The notes: generated by a model not told the origin, from the letters alone. A stretch of DNA of 17,693 nucleotides from Leptolyngbya sp. SIO4C5 (GCA_010671965.1 JAAHIC010000017.1:1-17693), one strand, 5' to 3'. Shown: positions 7,342 through 17,071, counted from the first letter of the stretch. Made by a program: numbers and translations.

Positions 7342-8358
7342 ATGATTGCTATCTCAGATCGGGCCAGCTCACCGCCTGCGATCGCGCTGCAGCCTAGCGG
7401 CGATCGCCCACTTCTACAGTTTCAGCGCTCCAGTGAAACCGCCGAGATTTTCGAGCTGGCGGCTGGCGCATCAGAGTCACTTTCAGAGTCAGCTATTGCA
7501 GCTTCTGAGCTGAGTCCTTATCAGCAGTGGTACAACCGGGGGGTGCAGTTGGGGCAGTCTGGTCAGCCAGCAGCGGCGATCGCCAGCTACCGTAAGTCTT
7601 TGAGCCTCAACCCGGTCTATGTCAAAGCCTGGTACAACCAGGGAAATCAGCTAGCGCGGCTGGGGCTATATAGAATGGCGCTCTGTAGCTATGCCAAAGC
7701 GCTCCAACTTAATCCCAACCTGTTTGTGGCCTGGTACAGTCGCGGACGCCTGCACTGCAAGCTGGGCGAGCAGCAGCAGGGCATAGATGATTACAAGCGA
7801 GCTTTAGTCTTGCAGCCCAACTTTTATCCCGCTTGGCACCACCAGGGAGAAGCCTTAATGCAGCTCGGCCAGTACGAGGCGGCTATTACCAGTTTTGCTC
7901 AAGTCTTGGTGCTGCAGCCTGATCTTCATCAGGTTTGGCATTGCCGGGGCAGGGCGTTATACAAGTTAGGACGCTACCAGGACGCCCAGGCCAGCTACGA
8001 ACGGGCTTTGGAGATTCAACCCAACTTAGCCGAGGTTTGGCATGGTCACGGCAATACCCTAGTGCGGCAAGGTCAGTCGCAACAGGCGATCGCCAGCTAC
8101 GACACGGCAATTGCGCTGCAGCCAGATTATGCCAGCGCCTGGTACAGCCGGGGCAAAGCCCTCGCCTATTTAGGTCAATACCCGGCAGCGATCGCCAGCT
8201 ATGACCGGGTACTGAAACTGCAGCCGGATTTTCCCAACGCCCAGCACTGCCGCCAGCTAGCCCTCTGTCATCTCATGCCGCATATGGTTTTGCAGCACCG
8301 CTGGCTGCTATGCCAGTTTAAGCGGGTTCAGGAAAAAATTGCGGCGGCTAGCGCTTAG
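7342..8358 (+). CDS. Tetratricopeptide repeat protein, seven TPRs
   Basis: After a low-complexity N-terminal region of about 60 residues, seven consecutive 34-residue TPRs run from residue 63 to about 300, starting at WYNRG 63, WYNQG 97, WYSRG 131, WHHQG 165, WHCRG 199, WHGHG 233 and WYSRG 267. Each shows the expected small, aromatic and Pro positions (for example ALEIQPNLAEVW). TPRs form a helical scaffold for protein binding, so this is a presumed adaptor; the partner is unknown. It has no signal peptide or catalytic domain. A basic helical tail of 38 residues follows the repeats. The frame opens at a TTG at 7300; the ATG at 7342 is chosen, although a GTG at 7330 is also possible. Three repeats encode AIASY through the same GCGATCGC octamer. 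Confidence 0.9.
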   Translation: MIAISDRASSPPAIALQPSGDRPLLQFQRSSETAEIFELAAGASESLSESAIAASELSPYQQWYNRGVQLGQSGQPAAAIASYRKSLSLNPVYVKAWYNQGNQLARLGLYRMALCSYAKALQLNPNLFVAWYSRGRLHCKLGEQQQGIDDYKRALVLQPNFYPAWHHQGEALMQLGQYEAAITSFAQVLVLQPDLHQVWHCRGRALYKLGRYQDAQASYERALEIQPNLAEVWHGHGNTLVRQGQSQQAIASYDTAIALQPDYASAWYSRGKALAYLGQYPAAIASYDRVLKLQPDFPNAQHCRQLALCHLMPHMVLQHRWLLCQFKRVQEKIAAASA

Positions 8359-8373
8359 ATCGTTTAGCTCAGA

Positions 8374-8688
8374 TTATGGGTTGGAACGAGGCGGCGACTT
8401 TTCGCCATACACCTCTTCGTCATACTGCCGCAGGGCGTCGTAATTGTAGGGATGAGGCGGATTAGGATAGGTGAGCTTTGACGCCGTCGTTTGCTTCTGC
8501 TGGGTTCGAGGGTGGGACTGAGACGATGATTGCTCGGCGGATTCGGTTTTGTTTTGAGCGGGTTCAGATGGATGAGGACGCTCAGACTGGGCGATCGCAA
8601 GCGACGAAAAGCCAAAGCTGCACTGCACTAGCAGCAGCAAAGCGATCAACAAGCGGGCACATCTGCGCCAAAAGAGCTGCCAAACCAT
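8374..8688 (-). CDS. Small secreted hypothetical protein, 104 aa
   Basis: A classical signal peptide is visible: basic start (FWRRCARL), hydrophobic core (LLIALLLLVQ) and an AIA cleavage site at 31-33, leaving a mature protein of about 71 residues outside the plasma membrane. The LVQC stretch is a poor lipobox because Gln precedes the Cys. The mature part is Ser/Gln/Pro/Glu-rich and probably disordered until a tyrosine-rich acidic end containing PHPYNYDALRQYDEEVYGEK, which looks like the conserved part. A strong Shine-Dalgarno sequence fixes the ATG at 8688. It converges with the TPR gene across 15 nt and follows the dehydratase gene on the same strand by 87 nt. I do not recognise the family. 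Confidence 0.75.
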   Translation of the reverse strand: MVWQLFWRRCARLLIALLLLVQCSFGFSSLAIAQSERPHPSEPAQNKTESAEQSSSQSHPRTQQKQTTASKLTYPNPPHPYNYDALRQYDEEVYGEKSPPRSNP

Positions 8689-8697
8689 GAGCTGACT

Positions 8698-8705
8698 CCC
8701 TCCTT
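8698..8705 (-). promoter_or_regulatory. Strong ribosome binding site of the secreted protein gene
   Basis: AAGGAGGG on the minus strand ends 9 nt before the ATG at 8688. It is one of the few strong Shine-Dalgarno sites in this window and confirms the start. Confidence 0.7.
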
Positions 8706-8775
8706 ACGTGAGGCGAGCTAGATGGCTCCATTGTAGACAGACCCGCTCAGAACGATCCCCGTTGCTTACAAAGGT

Positions 8776-9756
8776 TCAAGCAGGCGAATCCATGCCGTCA
8801 GTCCCCGCGCCGCAAACCAGAGCACAAACCCTTTCTCCAGCCGCAGGCCGATATTGCCTGCTGAGCAGCGCCGCCACGGAAGCCGCGCCGCTCAGCTCTG
8901 CTGCCACCCCCATTTCAAACCAAAGCCAGCACGCTGCCTGACGCATCTGCTCATCACTCACCAGCACAATGTCATCGACGTGCTGCGAAACTAGCTTGAA
9001 GTTGATCTCCTCGGTTTTGCGCGGGGCCAGGGTGTTGGCAAGGGAGGTAATTGCGGCGAGTTCCGTTACCTGACCGCTCTGCACGCTAGCGCGGAGCGTG
9101 GGTGCCCCCACTGGCTCTACGCCGACGACTTTAATATTGGGCTTAAGCGCTTTGGCAGCCGTACTGACGCCGCTGATCAGGCCGCCGCCGCCAATGGCCA
9201 CAATGAGCGTATCAACTTCGGGAATAGCCTCTAGTACCTCCAGGCTAATGGTGCCCTGGCCCGCAATCACTTCGGGATCGGCAAAGGGATGAAAATAGGC
9301 AATCCCGTCTCGCTCAGCTAAGGCCAGCGCCGCCCGGTTAGCGTCATCCCAGACCGCCCCTTCAATCACAACCTCCGCGCCCCACTGCCGCAGGCGCTCA
9401 GCCTTAATCGGCGGCGTATTCTCCCCCAGATAAATCGTTGTTGGCACCCCGGCAATCCAGCCAGCATAGGCCACCGCCAACCCGTGATTGCCGCCCGAAG
9501 CCGTAACAATTCCCCGCTTGATTTTGGCTTCCGGCAGCGATCGCAGCTTGTTCAGCGCTCCCCTAGCCTTAAAGGCTCCCGTCACCTGCAGGCACTCCAG
9601 CTTCAGAAAAAGCTGATCTACCGCTGGAATGGGCTGCTTGATGGCGATCGCCTGCACCACTGGCGTTTGCCGGATGTAGGGAGCAATCCGCGATCGCGCC
9701 GCTTGAATAGAGTCGAGAGTGACAAGCTGAGTCGGATGAGCAGTAATTTGGGTCAC
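8776..9756 (-). CDS. PLP-dependent threonine/serine dehydratase family enzyme
   Basis: This is a fold-type II PLP enzyme of the threonine dehydratase/serine racemase group, expected to deaminate threonine or serine to a 2-oxo acid plus ammonia. With the GTG start at 9756 it has 326 residues. The Schiff-base Lys63 lies in TGAFKARGA, the substrate Asn loop is SGGNHG at 87-92, and the phosphate-binding glycine loop is GGGGLISG at 189-196. The C-terminal ACT-like regulatory domain of biosynthetic IlvA is absent, so it resembles the short catabolic or racemase type; substrate cannot be decided. The frame extends to a TTG at 9834, but those residues are not family-like, and neither start has a good ribosome binding site. 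The pyrG stop lies 93 nt upstream on the same strand. Confidence 0.88.
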   Translation of the reverse strand: MTQITAHPTQLVTLDSIQAARSRIAPYIRQTPVVQAIAIKQPIPAVDQLFLKLECLQVTGAFKARGALNKLRSLPEAKIKRGIVTASGGNHGLAVAYAGWIAGVPTTIYLGENTPPIKAERLRQWGAEVVIEGAVWDDANRAALALAERDGIAYFHPFADPEVIAGQGTISLEVLEAIPEVDTLIVAIGGGGLISGVSTAAKALKPNIKVVGVEPVGAPTLRASVQSGQVTELAAITSLANTLAPRKTEEINFKLVSQHVDDIVLVSDEQMRQAACWLWFEMGVAAELSGAASVAALLSRQYRPAAGERVCALVCGAGTDGMDSPA

Positions 9757-9849
9757 GACGGCGAGGGGGAGGGGAAAAATGAGTTCTTTATTTGAGATGG
9801 CGCTGAAAGCAGTATTGTCTCTGGGAGCGGGCAAAGTGTAAAGTCAACC

Positions 9850-11571
<1,722 letters not shown>

Positions 11572-11685
11572 CTAGCGGATCTCTATCGATAGCAAGATGG
11601 GGAAGCGCTGTAACGGATTGTTAACATTGCCAGGATTGTGCCTGTCTGAGCTTTTAGACCCAGGCTCAAGGCAGCACTTGCAAAC

Positions 11686-11692
11686 AGGAGGT
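11686..11692 (+). promoter_or_regulatory. Ribosome binding site of the MscS gene
   Basis: AGGAGGT ends 5 nt before the ATG at 11698, a near-perfect Shine-Dalgarno sequence that fixes the start. Confidence 0.75.
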
Positions 11693-11697
11693 TTTGA

Positions 11698-12813
11698 ATG
11701 CTCAATGACTTTTTGCAGACAGAACTCATCAGTAATCGGGTTTCTGACTATTTACTAGCGATCGCTATTTTGCTGGGCGGCATTCTCGTCATCAACCTGG
11801 TCAAGGCGCTAGTTCTCAACCGCCTGAAGCGCTGGTCCCGCCATACCACCACTGACCTAGACGATCGCTTAGTCAGCCTGATTGAGCGCCCCGTCATGCG
11901 GCTGTGTTACGTCGGCACTTTCTACGTCAGCATTCACAACCTGACGCTCCATCCGATTTTGGCACAGACAATCGAGGTCATTTGCGTCATTCTGGCGACT
12001 ATTTTGGGCATTCAGCTCATGGGGTCGCTGGTAGAGTATGCCGTCCGCATTTACTGGATTACTAAAAACCGCGACACGGCCCTAGAGCAAACCCTCAATG
12101 CTTTGGTGCCCGCCATTAAGGTGATTGTTTGGGCGGTGGGCATTGTCTTCTTGCTGGACAATCTCGGCTTTGATATTTCAGCCGTGGTGGCGGGCTTAGG
12201 AATTGGCGGTGTGGCGATCGCCTTAGCTTCCCAAGGCGTGCTGCAGGATTTGTTTAGCTATTTCTCGATTCTGTTCGATCGACCTTTGGAACTGGGCGAC
12301 TTTATCATCGTGGGCGACATGGTTGGTACTGTTGAGCAAATCGGTATTAAAACGACGCGGCTGCGCAGTCTCGGCGGCGAACAGCTTATCATTGCCAACA
12401 CGGATCTAACAGGTTCGCGCATTCAGAACTTTAAGCGCATGGCCCGCCGCCGGATTGTGTTTCAGCTAGGCGTCACCTACGAAACCGGACTCGATCGGCT
12501 CAAAGATATTCCCAAAATCATTCAGGACATCATTCACAGAACGGTGGATGTTACCTTTGACCGAGCGCATTTCAGCAACTACGGCGACTCCAGCCTGGAC
12601 TTTGAAGTGGTCTATTTTGTGGAAAGCAGCGACTACAACATCTACATGGACGCCCAGCAGCAGATTTATTTGGCGATCAAGGCAGCCTTTGCTGAACGGG
12701 GCATTGAGTTTGCCTATCCGACTCAGCTGCTCTACCTCAACGGCCTCAGCCGGCAGGACTCAACCTCGACCCCCAGCAACGGCCATACGCCAGTTCACGC
12801 CGCAGAGTCGTAA
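11698..12813 (+). CDS. MscS-family mechanosensitive ion channel
   Basis: A membrane-tension-gated channel that would release osmolytes on hypo-osmotic shock, in the plasma membrane. Over 371 residues I see hydrophobic segments at about 18-38, 66-86, 92-112 and 138-155, then the pore helix at about 160-188 (VVAGLGIGGVAIALASQG, with the Gly/Ala ladder typical of MscS TM3), then the beta domain (FDRPLELGDFIIVGDMVG at 193-210, ending in the IIANTDLTGSRIQNF segment). The C-terminal alpha/beta domain runs to about 350 and ends in a short Ser/Thr/Pro tail. It is longer than E. coli MscS (286) because of one or more extra N-terminal helices, as in many cyanobacterial members. The amidase gene starts 45 nt downstream, so the two may be co-transcribed. 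Confidence 0.95.
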   Translation: MLNDFLQTELISNRVSDYLLAIAILLGGILVINLVKALVLNRLKRWSRHTTTDLDDRLVSLIERPVMRLCYVGTFYVSIHNLTLHPILAQTIEVICVILATILGIQLMGSLVEYAVRIYWITKNRDTALEQTLNALVPAIKVIVWAVGIVFLLDNLGFDISAVVAGLGIGGVAIALASQGVLQDLFSYFSILFDRPLELGDFIIVGDMVGTVEQIGIKTTRLRSLGGEQLIIANTDLTGSRIQNFKRMARRRIVFQLGVTYETGLDRLKDIPKIIQDIIHRTVDVTFDRAHFSNYGDSSLDFEVVYFVESSDYNIYMDAQQQIYLAIKAAFAERGIEFAYPTQLLYLNGLSRQDSTSTPSNGHTPVHAAES

Positions 12814-12858
12814 ACTCTATACAGTGTGGATTGAGACAGCGTGGGTTAAGCAGGCACT

Positions 12859-14634
12859 ATGGGATTTCAGCAATTCTTTTGGGGAACGGGGTTAGCAGCG
12901 ACAAGCCTCCTAGTTGTGAACGCGCCGAGTTTGGCTCAGCAATCGCTCTTCGTCGCCTATCCGCCTGCCAACCATGAAACGGTGGCCGATCGCATCTTTA
13001 TTATCGGCACGGCGGCCCCAGATGCCCAGGTTCAGATTAATGGTGAACCCATTGCCAACCGCAGCCCCGCCGGACACTTTGCCCCAACGCTGCCCCTTGC
13101 CCTAGGCGAAAATACCTTCACTCTGACCCAGGGTAGCGAAAGCCTGACGCTGAACATTACCCGCCGGCCCAACGGCCCCCAGCCCCCAGCGGGAGTCGCC
13201 TTCGCGCCGGATTCCCTCAGCCCTGCCGTAGATATTACCCGTCTGCCCGGTGAGCTGATTTGCTTTGGGGCGATCGCCCCCGCTAACGCTACCGTGACAG
13301 CGACTCTAGCCGGGCAGACTTTTCCCCTAGAGGCTCAGCAGACTCTGGTGGAGCTGCCGCCTAATTCCGCTGTCCTCACCGACCAGAACGATCCCTACGC
13401 TATCAACAGCGCTGTGCAGTACGAAGGCTGCACGGTCGCAACTCAACCCGGAAATTTGGGCATCCCTCAGTTTCAGCTAGCTCTTAGCGGCCAGCAGGTA
13501 AGTCAGTCAGGTACGGGCAGCATCGCTGTTCTCGCCCCAGCCAGCTTTCAAGTAGCAACGGTTACGGCTGAATCGGGGGTGGCCCGCACCGGGCCGAGCA
13601 CCAGCTATTCTCGCCTGACGCCCCTGCCTCAAGGCACCCGCGCCGCGATTACGGGCCGGGAGGGAGACTGGCTACGGCTAGACTATGGCGGCTGGATTCG
13701 TGCCAGTGAAACCGAGATTGCCGCCAGCGCTGTGCCGCCGCGATCGCTGATTCGCAGTGTGCGATCGCAGTCGGTGGCCGGGGCAACCGAAGTGCTGTTT
13801 CCGCTGCAGACGCCGGTACCGGTCAGTGTTGACCAGACCGCCGACAGCCTGACGCTGACGCTGCACAACACGATTCCCCAAACCGATACCATCTTTTTTA
13901 ATGATGATCCAATCGTAGAGCGGCTAGACTGGCGACCTGTTCTGCCCGATAAAGCCGAATATACGTTTCAGTTCAAGACCGATCAGCAGTGGGGCTACGA
14001 CCTGCGCTACGAAGGGACAACGCTGATTCTGACCCTGCGCCATCCCCCTGAAGCAAATCGCCGTTTGCCGCTTCAAGGCACCACCATTCTGCTTGATCCG
14101 GGCCACGGCAGCGCTGAAGATTTGGGCGCACGCGGTCCCACCGGCTATCCCGAAAAAGACGTGACGCTGACTGTCTCAAAGCTGCTGCGCGATCGCCTAG
14201 AAGCGCGAGGTGCCACCGTAGTCATGACGCGGGAAGGCGATGACGATCTCTATCCGGGCGATCGCGTCGAGATTATCGAACAGGTAGAGCCAACGCTGGC
14301 GCTCAGCGTCCATTACAACGCCCTACCTGACAGCGGCGACGCTTTAAATACCGCTGGCATTGGCACCTTTTGGTATCACGCTCAGGCCCATGACCTCGCC
14401 GTCTTTCTGCACAACTATCTCACTGCAACCCTAGATCGCCCCTCCTACGGCGTCTTTTGGAATAATCTGGCGCTCACCCGACCCAGCATCACTCCCTCGG
14501 TGCTACTAGAGCTAGGCTTTATGATCAACCCCAACGAGTTTGAGTGGATTATCGATCCCCAAGCCCAGCAGCAGCTAGCAGAGACTTTGGCTGAGGGGAT
14601 TGAACAGTGGATTCAGGCTCAAGGGCAATCCTAA
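12859..14634 (+). CDS. Secreted N-acetylmuramoyl-L-alanine amidase with SH3 domain
   Basis: It is predicted to cleave the amide bond between the glycan and peptide of peptidoglycan in the periplasm. The 591 residues contain a signal peptide (hydrophobic GLAATSLLVV, likely cleavage after APSLA at about 27), beta-rich N-terminal repeats (about 30-110, including IFIIGTAAPDAQVQINGEPI), a bacterial SH3 domain at about 230-288 (VARTGPSTSYSRLTPLPQG, GDWLRLDYGGWI), a further beta region, and a C-terminal Amidase_3 domain from about 408. The zinc and catalytic residues are H416 (DPGHG), E432 (GYPEKD), H485 (SVHYNA) and E551 (LELGF), all present. The ATG at 12859 gives a good signal peptide; the ribosome binding site is weak. 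The same-strand channel gene ends 45 nt earlier. Confidence 0.93.
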   Translation: MGFQQFFWGTGLAATSLLVVNAPSLAQQSLFVAYPPANHETVADRIFIIGTAAPDAQVQINGEPIANRSPAGHFAPTLPLALGENTFTLTQGSESLTLNITRRPNGPQPPAGVAFAPDSLSPAVDITRLPGELICFGAIAPANATVTATLAGQTFPLEAQQTLVELPPNSAVLTDQNDPYAINSAVQYEGCTVATQPGNLGIPQFQLALSGQQVSQSGTGSIAVLAPASFQVATVTAESGVARTGPSTSYSRLTPLPQGTRAAITGREGDWLRLDYGGWIRASETEIAASAVPPRSLIRSVRSQSVAGATEVLFPLQTPVPVSVDQTADSLTLTLHNTIPQTDTIFFNDDPIVERLDWRPVLPDKAEYTFQFKTDQQWGYDLRYEGTTLILTLRHPPEANRRLPLQGTTILLDPGHGSAEDLGARGPTGYPEKDVTLTVSKLLRDRLEARGATVVMTREGDDDLYPGDRVEIIEQVEPTLALSVHYNALPDSGDALNTAGIGTFWYHAQAHDLAVFLHNYLTATLDRPSYGVFWNNLALTRPSITPSVLLELGFMINPNEFEWIIDPQAQQQLAETLAEGIEQWIQAQGQS

Positions 14635-14717
14635 TTGCCGAGGTGCTGGTAGAAGCGCTACATGACAGCAAAGCTGTTTCTCTAGCGTGATAGACCCGCT
14701 GCAAAATTAGCTGGCTG

Positions 14718-14737
14718 ATGCCTACTTAGCATTTTTT
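14718..14737 (+). terminator. Weak terminator candidate after the amidase gene
   Basis: ATGC (14718-14721) and GCAT (14729-14732) can pair around a 7-nt loop, followed immediately by TTTTT within an AT-rich stretch. The 4-bp stem is short. A second small hairpin, ACAGC-AAA-GCTGT followed by TTCT, lies at 14665-14677. Either could end the amidase transcript. Confidence 0.25.
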
Positions 14738-14820
14738 ATTACTTTAAAGATTCATCATAAAAATCAGACTTTTGGCTTCCGGATTCTAAAAAAAGACGCC
14801 GTACAGGAACAAAATTTTTG

Positions 14821-14845
14821 TCCGCAGATTCAGCCAAACTGCGGA
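14821..14845. promoter_or_regulatory. 7-bp stem-loop in the spacer before DUF3095
   Basis: TCCGCAG (14821-14827) and CTGCGGA (14839-14845) are exact complements around an 11-nt loop. No T-run follows, so a regulatory or binding site is as likely as a terminator. It lies in the 355-nt gap 14635-14989, which holds no gene that I can support. Confidence 0.3.
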
Positions 14846-14874
14846 TAGTTTAGTCCGATGGGTCACGCTTAGCT

Positions 14875-14943
14875 ACCCTTTAGATAGAGACTTGCAAACG
14901 CCATAGCGATCGCTTAAACAGCCAGGGCACCCTAAAGATAGAG
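14875..14943 (+). repeat. Pair of 15-nt direct repeats upstream of the DUF3095 gene
   Basis: ACCCTTTAGATAGAG (14875-14889) and ACCCTAAAGATAGAG (14929-14943) differ only at two central bases, and both are followed closely by TTGC. They are 54 nt apart, close to five helical turns, and lie 47-115 nt before the ATG at 14990, a typical position for paired activator or repressor sites. A HIP1 octamer lies between them. Confidence 0.45.
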
Positions 14944-14989
14944 GTTGCTGAGAGTGCGATAAATCGGTTTTGTTCCTGAAACTTCTGCC

Positions 14990-16207
14990 ATGTCTACGGA
15001 GAGCTTTTACGCATCCCTAACATCGTTAAATCAGTTTCTGGAATTAGCTGAATCCAGCAACTATGTTTCTGTGCCTGAAGACTGGTATGTCTTGATCACA
15101 GATATCGTGCGCTCAACTGAAGCGATCGAATCGGGCAGGTACAAAGAAGTCAATCTGTTGGGAGCTAGCTCTATCATTGCCGTCTTGAACGCTGTTAATG
15201 GGTTAGAAATCCCTTTCGTGTTTGGCGGCGATGGAGCTTCTATCCTTTTTCCGCCATCTGTGTATCAGCTAGTCAAAGATGCAGCTTTATCTATTCGCCA
15301 GCTCGCCCGCAATACCTTTGATCTGGAGTTGCGAATTGGCATCGTTTCAGTTAAACAAATAACGATTTATAGCCAGCTCAAAATCGCCAAATTTAAAGTC
15401 ACTCCTCAATATAGTCAGGCCAGCTTTACCGGCGGTGGCCTGACCTACGCGACCAATCTGATCAAGGCTGACAGTCGCCATCAGCTAGAAGTCACCGCAG
15501 AAACGCCTGCCGCTAATCTCGATGGGCTAGAATGCCGCTGGCAGGATATTCCTAGCCAGCCAGGACAGATTGTTAGCCTGATTGTCTCAGCCAGTGCCAG
15601 CAGCGGCCAGTTTAGCGGCAGCGTCTACCGCGAGGTGATCCACAAGATTCAGGCCATCTACGGCGATGACAAGTCCTATAACCCAGTCACTAAGTCGGCT
15701 CTCAAACTTAGCTTTAGCTTGCAGAAGCTCAGTGCCGAAATTAAGGCGCGATCGCAAACCGCTTCTCTTTGGCATCGCAGCTTGTACGCCCTGAAAGTCT
15801 TAGCTGAGAATCTTTTGGGCCTGAGCTTTATGAAATTTGGCCTCGTGATTGGCAACGTTGACTGGGGTAGGTATAAGGACGAGGTCACGACCGCTTCTGA
15901 CTTTCAAAAAATCGATGACGTTCTGCAGATGGTGATTGCGGGCACTGCCGCTCAAACCCAGCAGCTGACCGAGTATCTAGAGCAGCAGACTCAAGCCGGA
16001 TATCTCACTTATGGTCATCACGTTTCCGATCGCGCTTTACTTACCTGCCTGATTTTTGAGCGCCGCGATCGCCACATTCATCTAGTTGATGGGGCAGACG
16101 GTGGCTACGCCCTGGCGGCTAAAGCCCTCAAGCAGCGGCTACACCGCAAGACAATTAACTGGAGAGCTTATAGCCAGCTAGCTAAGCGCCGTCAGCTAAG
16201 ACAATAG
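14990..16207 (+). CDS. DUF3095 family protein with class III cyclase-like motifs
   Basis: The 405-residue protein matches DUF3095. Its first 170 residues resemble a class III nucleotidyl cyclase fold: VLITDIVRSTEAIESGRYK at 34-52 (D38 at the first metal-Asp position), FVFGGDGASILFP at 76-88 (D81 at the second), and GGGLTYATNLIKA at about 147-159, which recalls the cyclase VNLAARL segment, with N156. The C-terminal half (from about 200) is the DUF3095-specific region and has no recognised activity. It has no signal peptide or clear membrane segment, so it is probably cytoplasmic. The ATG at 14990 is the only good start; no ribosome binding site is visible. Whether it makes cAMP or any cyclic nucleotide is inference. 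A pair of direct repeats lies upstream, and rnc follows after 93 nt. Confidence 0.85.
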   Translation: MSTESFYASLTSLNQFLELAESSNYVSVPEDWYVLITDIVRSTEAIESGRYKEVNLLGASSIIAVLNAVNGLEIPFVFGGDGASILFPPSVYQLVKDAALSIRQLARNTFDLELRIGIVSVKQITIYSQLKIAKFKVTPQYSQASFTGGGLTYATNLIKADSRHQLEVTAETPAANLDGLECRWQDIPSQPGQIVSLIVSASASSGQFSGSVYREVIHKIQAIYGDDKSYNPVTKSALKLSFSLQKLSAEIKARSQTASLWHRSLYALKVLAENLLGLSFMKFGLVIGNVDWGRYKDEVTTASDFQKIDDVLQMVIAGTAAQTQQLTEYLEQQTQAGYLTYGHHVSDRALLTCLIFERRDRHIHLVDGADGGYALAAKALKQRLHRKTINWRAYSQLAKRRQLRQ

Positions 16208-16300
16208 CGGCTGGAGACTCTGCTGACATTCATATCTGCGTCAGGCAGCGATCGCGCTAAGGTGAGTTTGATCCGATTGTACGTATTCGCTTCAGTGACG

Positions 16301-16972
16301 ATGACCGCTACCCTGCCCGCCTTCAAATCGCCAGCGCTGTTGCAACAGGCTCTCACCCATAAATCTTACGCTAACGAGTTTCCGCCAGCCCTTCATAACG
16401 AGCGGCTAGAATTTTTGGGCGACGCTATCTTGACCTTTCTCTGCGGCGATTTTCTCTATAAGCGCTATCCTCACAAACCCGAAGGCGAGCTGACGCCGCT
16501 GCGGTCGGCCTTAGTAGACGCTAATCAGCTAGGCGAGTTTGCCAAAATGCTGGGACTGGGCGATCGCCTGCGACTAAGCCGAGGCGTCGAGGGCAGTGGC
16601 GGTCGGACTAATGTGCGCCTGCTGAGTAGCGCCTTTGAGTCACTGATTGGTGCTTATTTCCTAGACAGTGGTTCCGATGTAGAAGCGGTTCGGGCCTACG
16701 TTATCCCCTTGTTTGAATCAGTGGTCGATCGCTTAGCAATATCAGCAACTCAAATCAACTATAAGAGTCGCCTGCAAGCCTGGGCCTTGGCAACGCACGG
16801 CGAAATCCCCACCTACACTATTGTGGCCCAGTCCGGCCCCGATCATGCCCGCCAGTTTACGGCAGAAGTGATGATTCAGGACGTTGTCTATGGCCAGGGT
16901 GATGGTCGCCGTAAGCAAGATGCTGAGAAAGCTGCTGCCCAAGCAGCCCTGCTGAAATTGGAAACCCTCTGA
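16301..16972 (+). CDS. rnc: Ribonuclease III
   Basis: It cleaves double-stranded RNA, chiefly rRNA precursors and structured mRNAs. With the ATG at 16301 it has 223 residues: an RNase III domain with ALTHKSY at 17-23 and the signature NERLEFLGDAIL at 33-44 (E34, E37, D41), the second acidic site FESLIGAYFLD with E113, and a C-terminal dsRNA-binding domain at about 153-222 ending RRKQDAEKAAAQAAL. The residue matching the conserved Asp three before E113 (E. coli D114) is Ser110. The frame opens at a GTG at 16262; the ATG gives an N-terminus closer to the family. It is co-directional with DUF3095. A 6-bp hairpin lies about 80 nt past the stop. Confidence 0.95.
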   Translation: MTATLPAFKSPALLQQALTHKSYANEFPPALHNERLEFLGDAILTFLCGDFLYKRYPHKPEGELTPLRSALVDANQLGEFAKMLGLGDRLRLSRGVEGSGGRTNVRLLSSAFESLIGAYFLDSGSDVEAVRAYVIPLFESVVDRLAISATQINYKSRLQAWALATHGEIPTYTIVAQSGPDHARQFTAEVMIQDVVYGQGDGRRKQDAEKAAAQAALLKLETL

Positions 16973-17052
16973 GGCGAAAGCTGCTGCTGCCTTTAGCCAA
17001 ATTTTTAGACATTTACAGACATTTCCCAATAAGGGCTGATAGCAGCCTACGA

Positions 17053-17071
17053 CCTGTAGCTCTTATACAGG
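17053..17071 (+). terminator. Hairpin downstream of rnc, weak terminator candidate
   Basis: CCTGTA (17053-17058) and TACAGG (17066-17071) form a perfect 6-bp stem with a 7-nt loop. The nearest T-run is about 18 nt further on, so it does not look like a standard intrinsic terminator. The rest of 16973-17240 is AT-rich with no gene visible. Confidence 0.25.

Noticed and set aside
12548..12895. 115-codon plus-strand frame across the MscS-amidase junction
   Set aside because: It overlaps the C-terminal domain of the MscS protein in another frame and has Trp/Ser/Thr/Arg-rich shadow composition.
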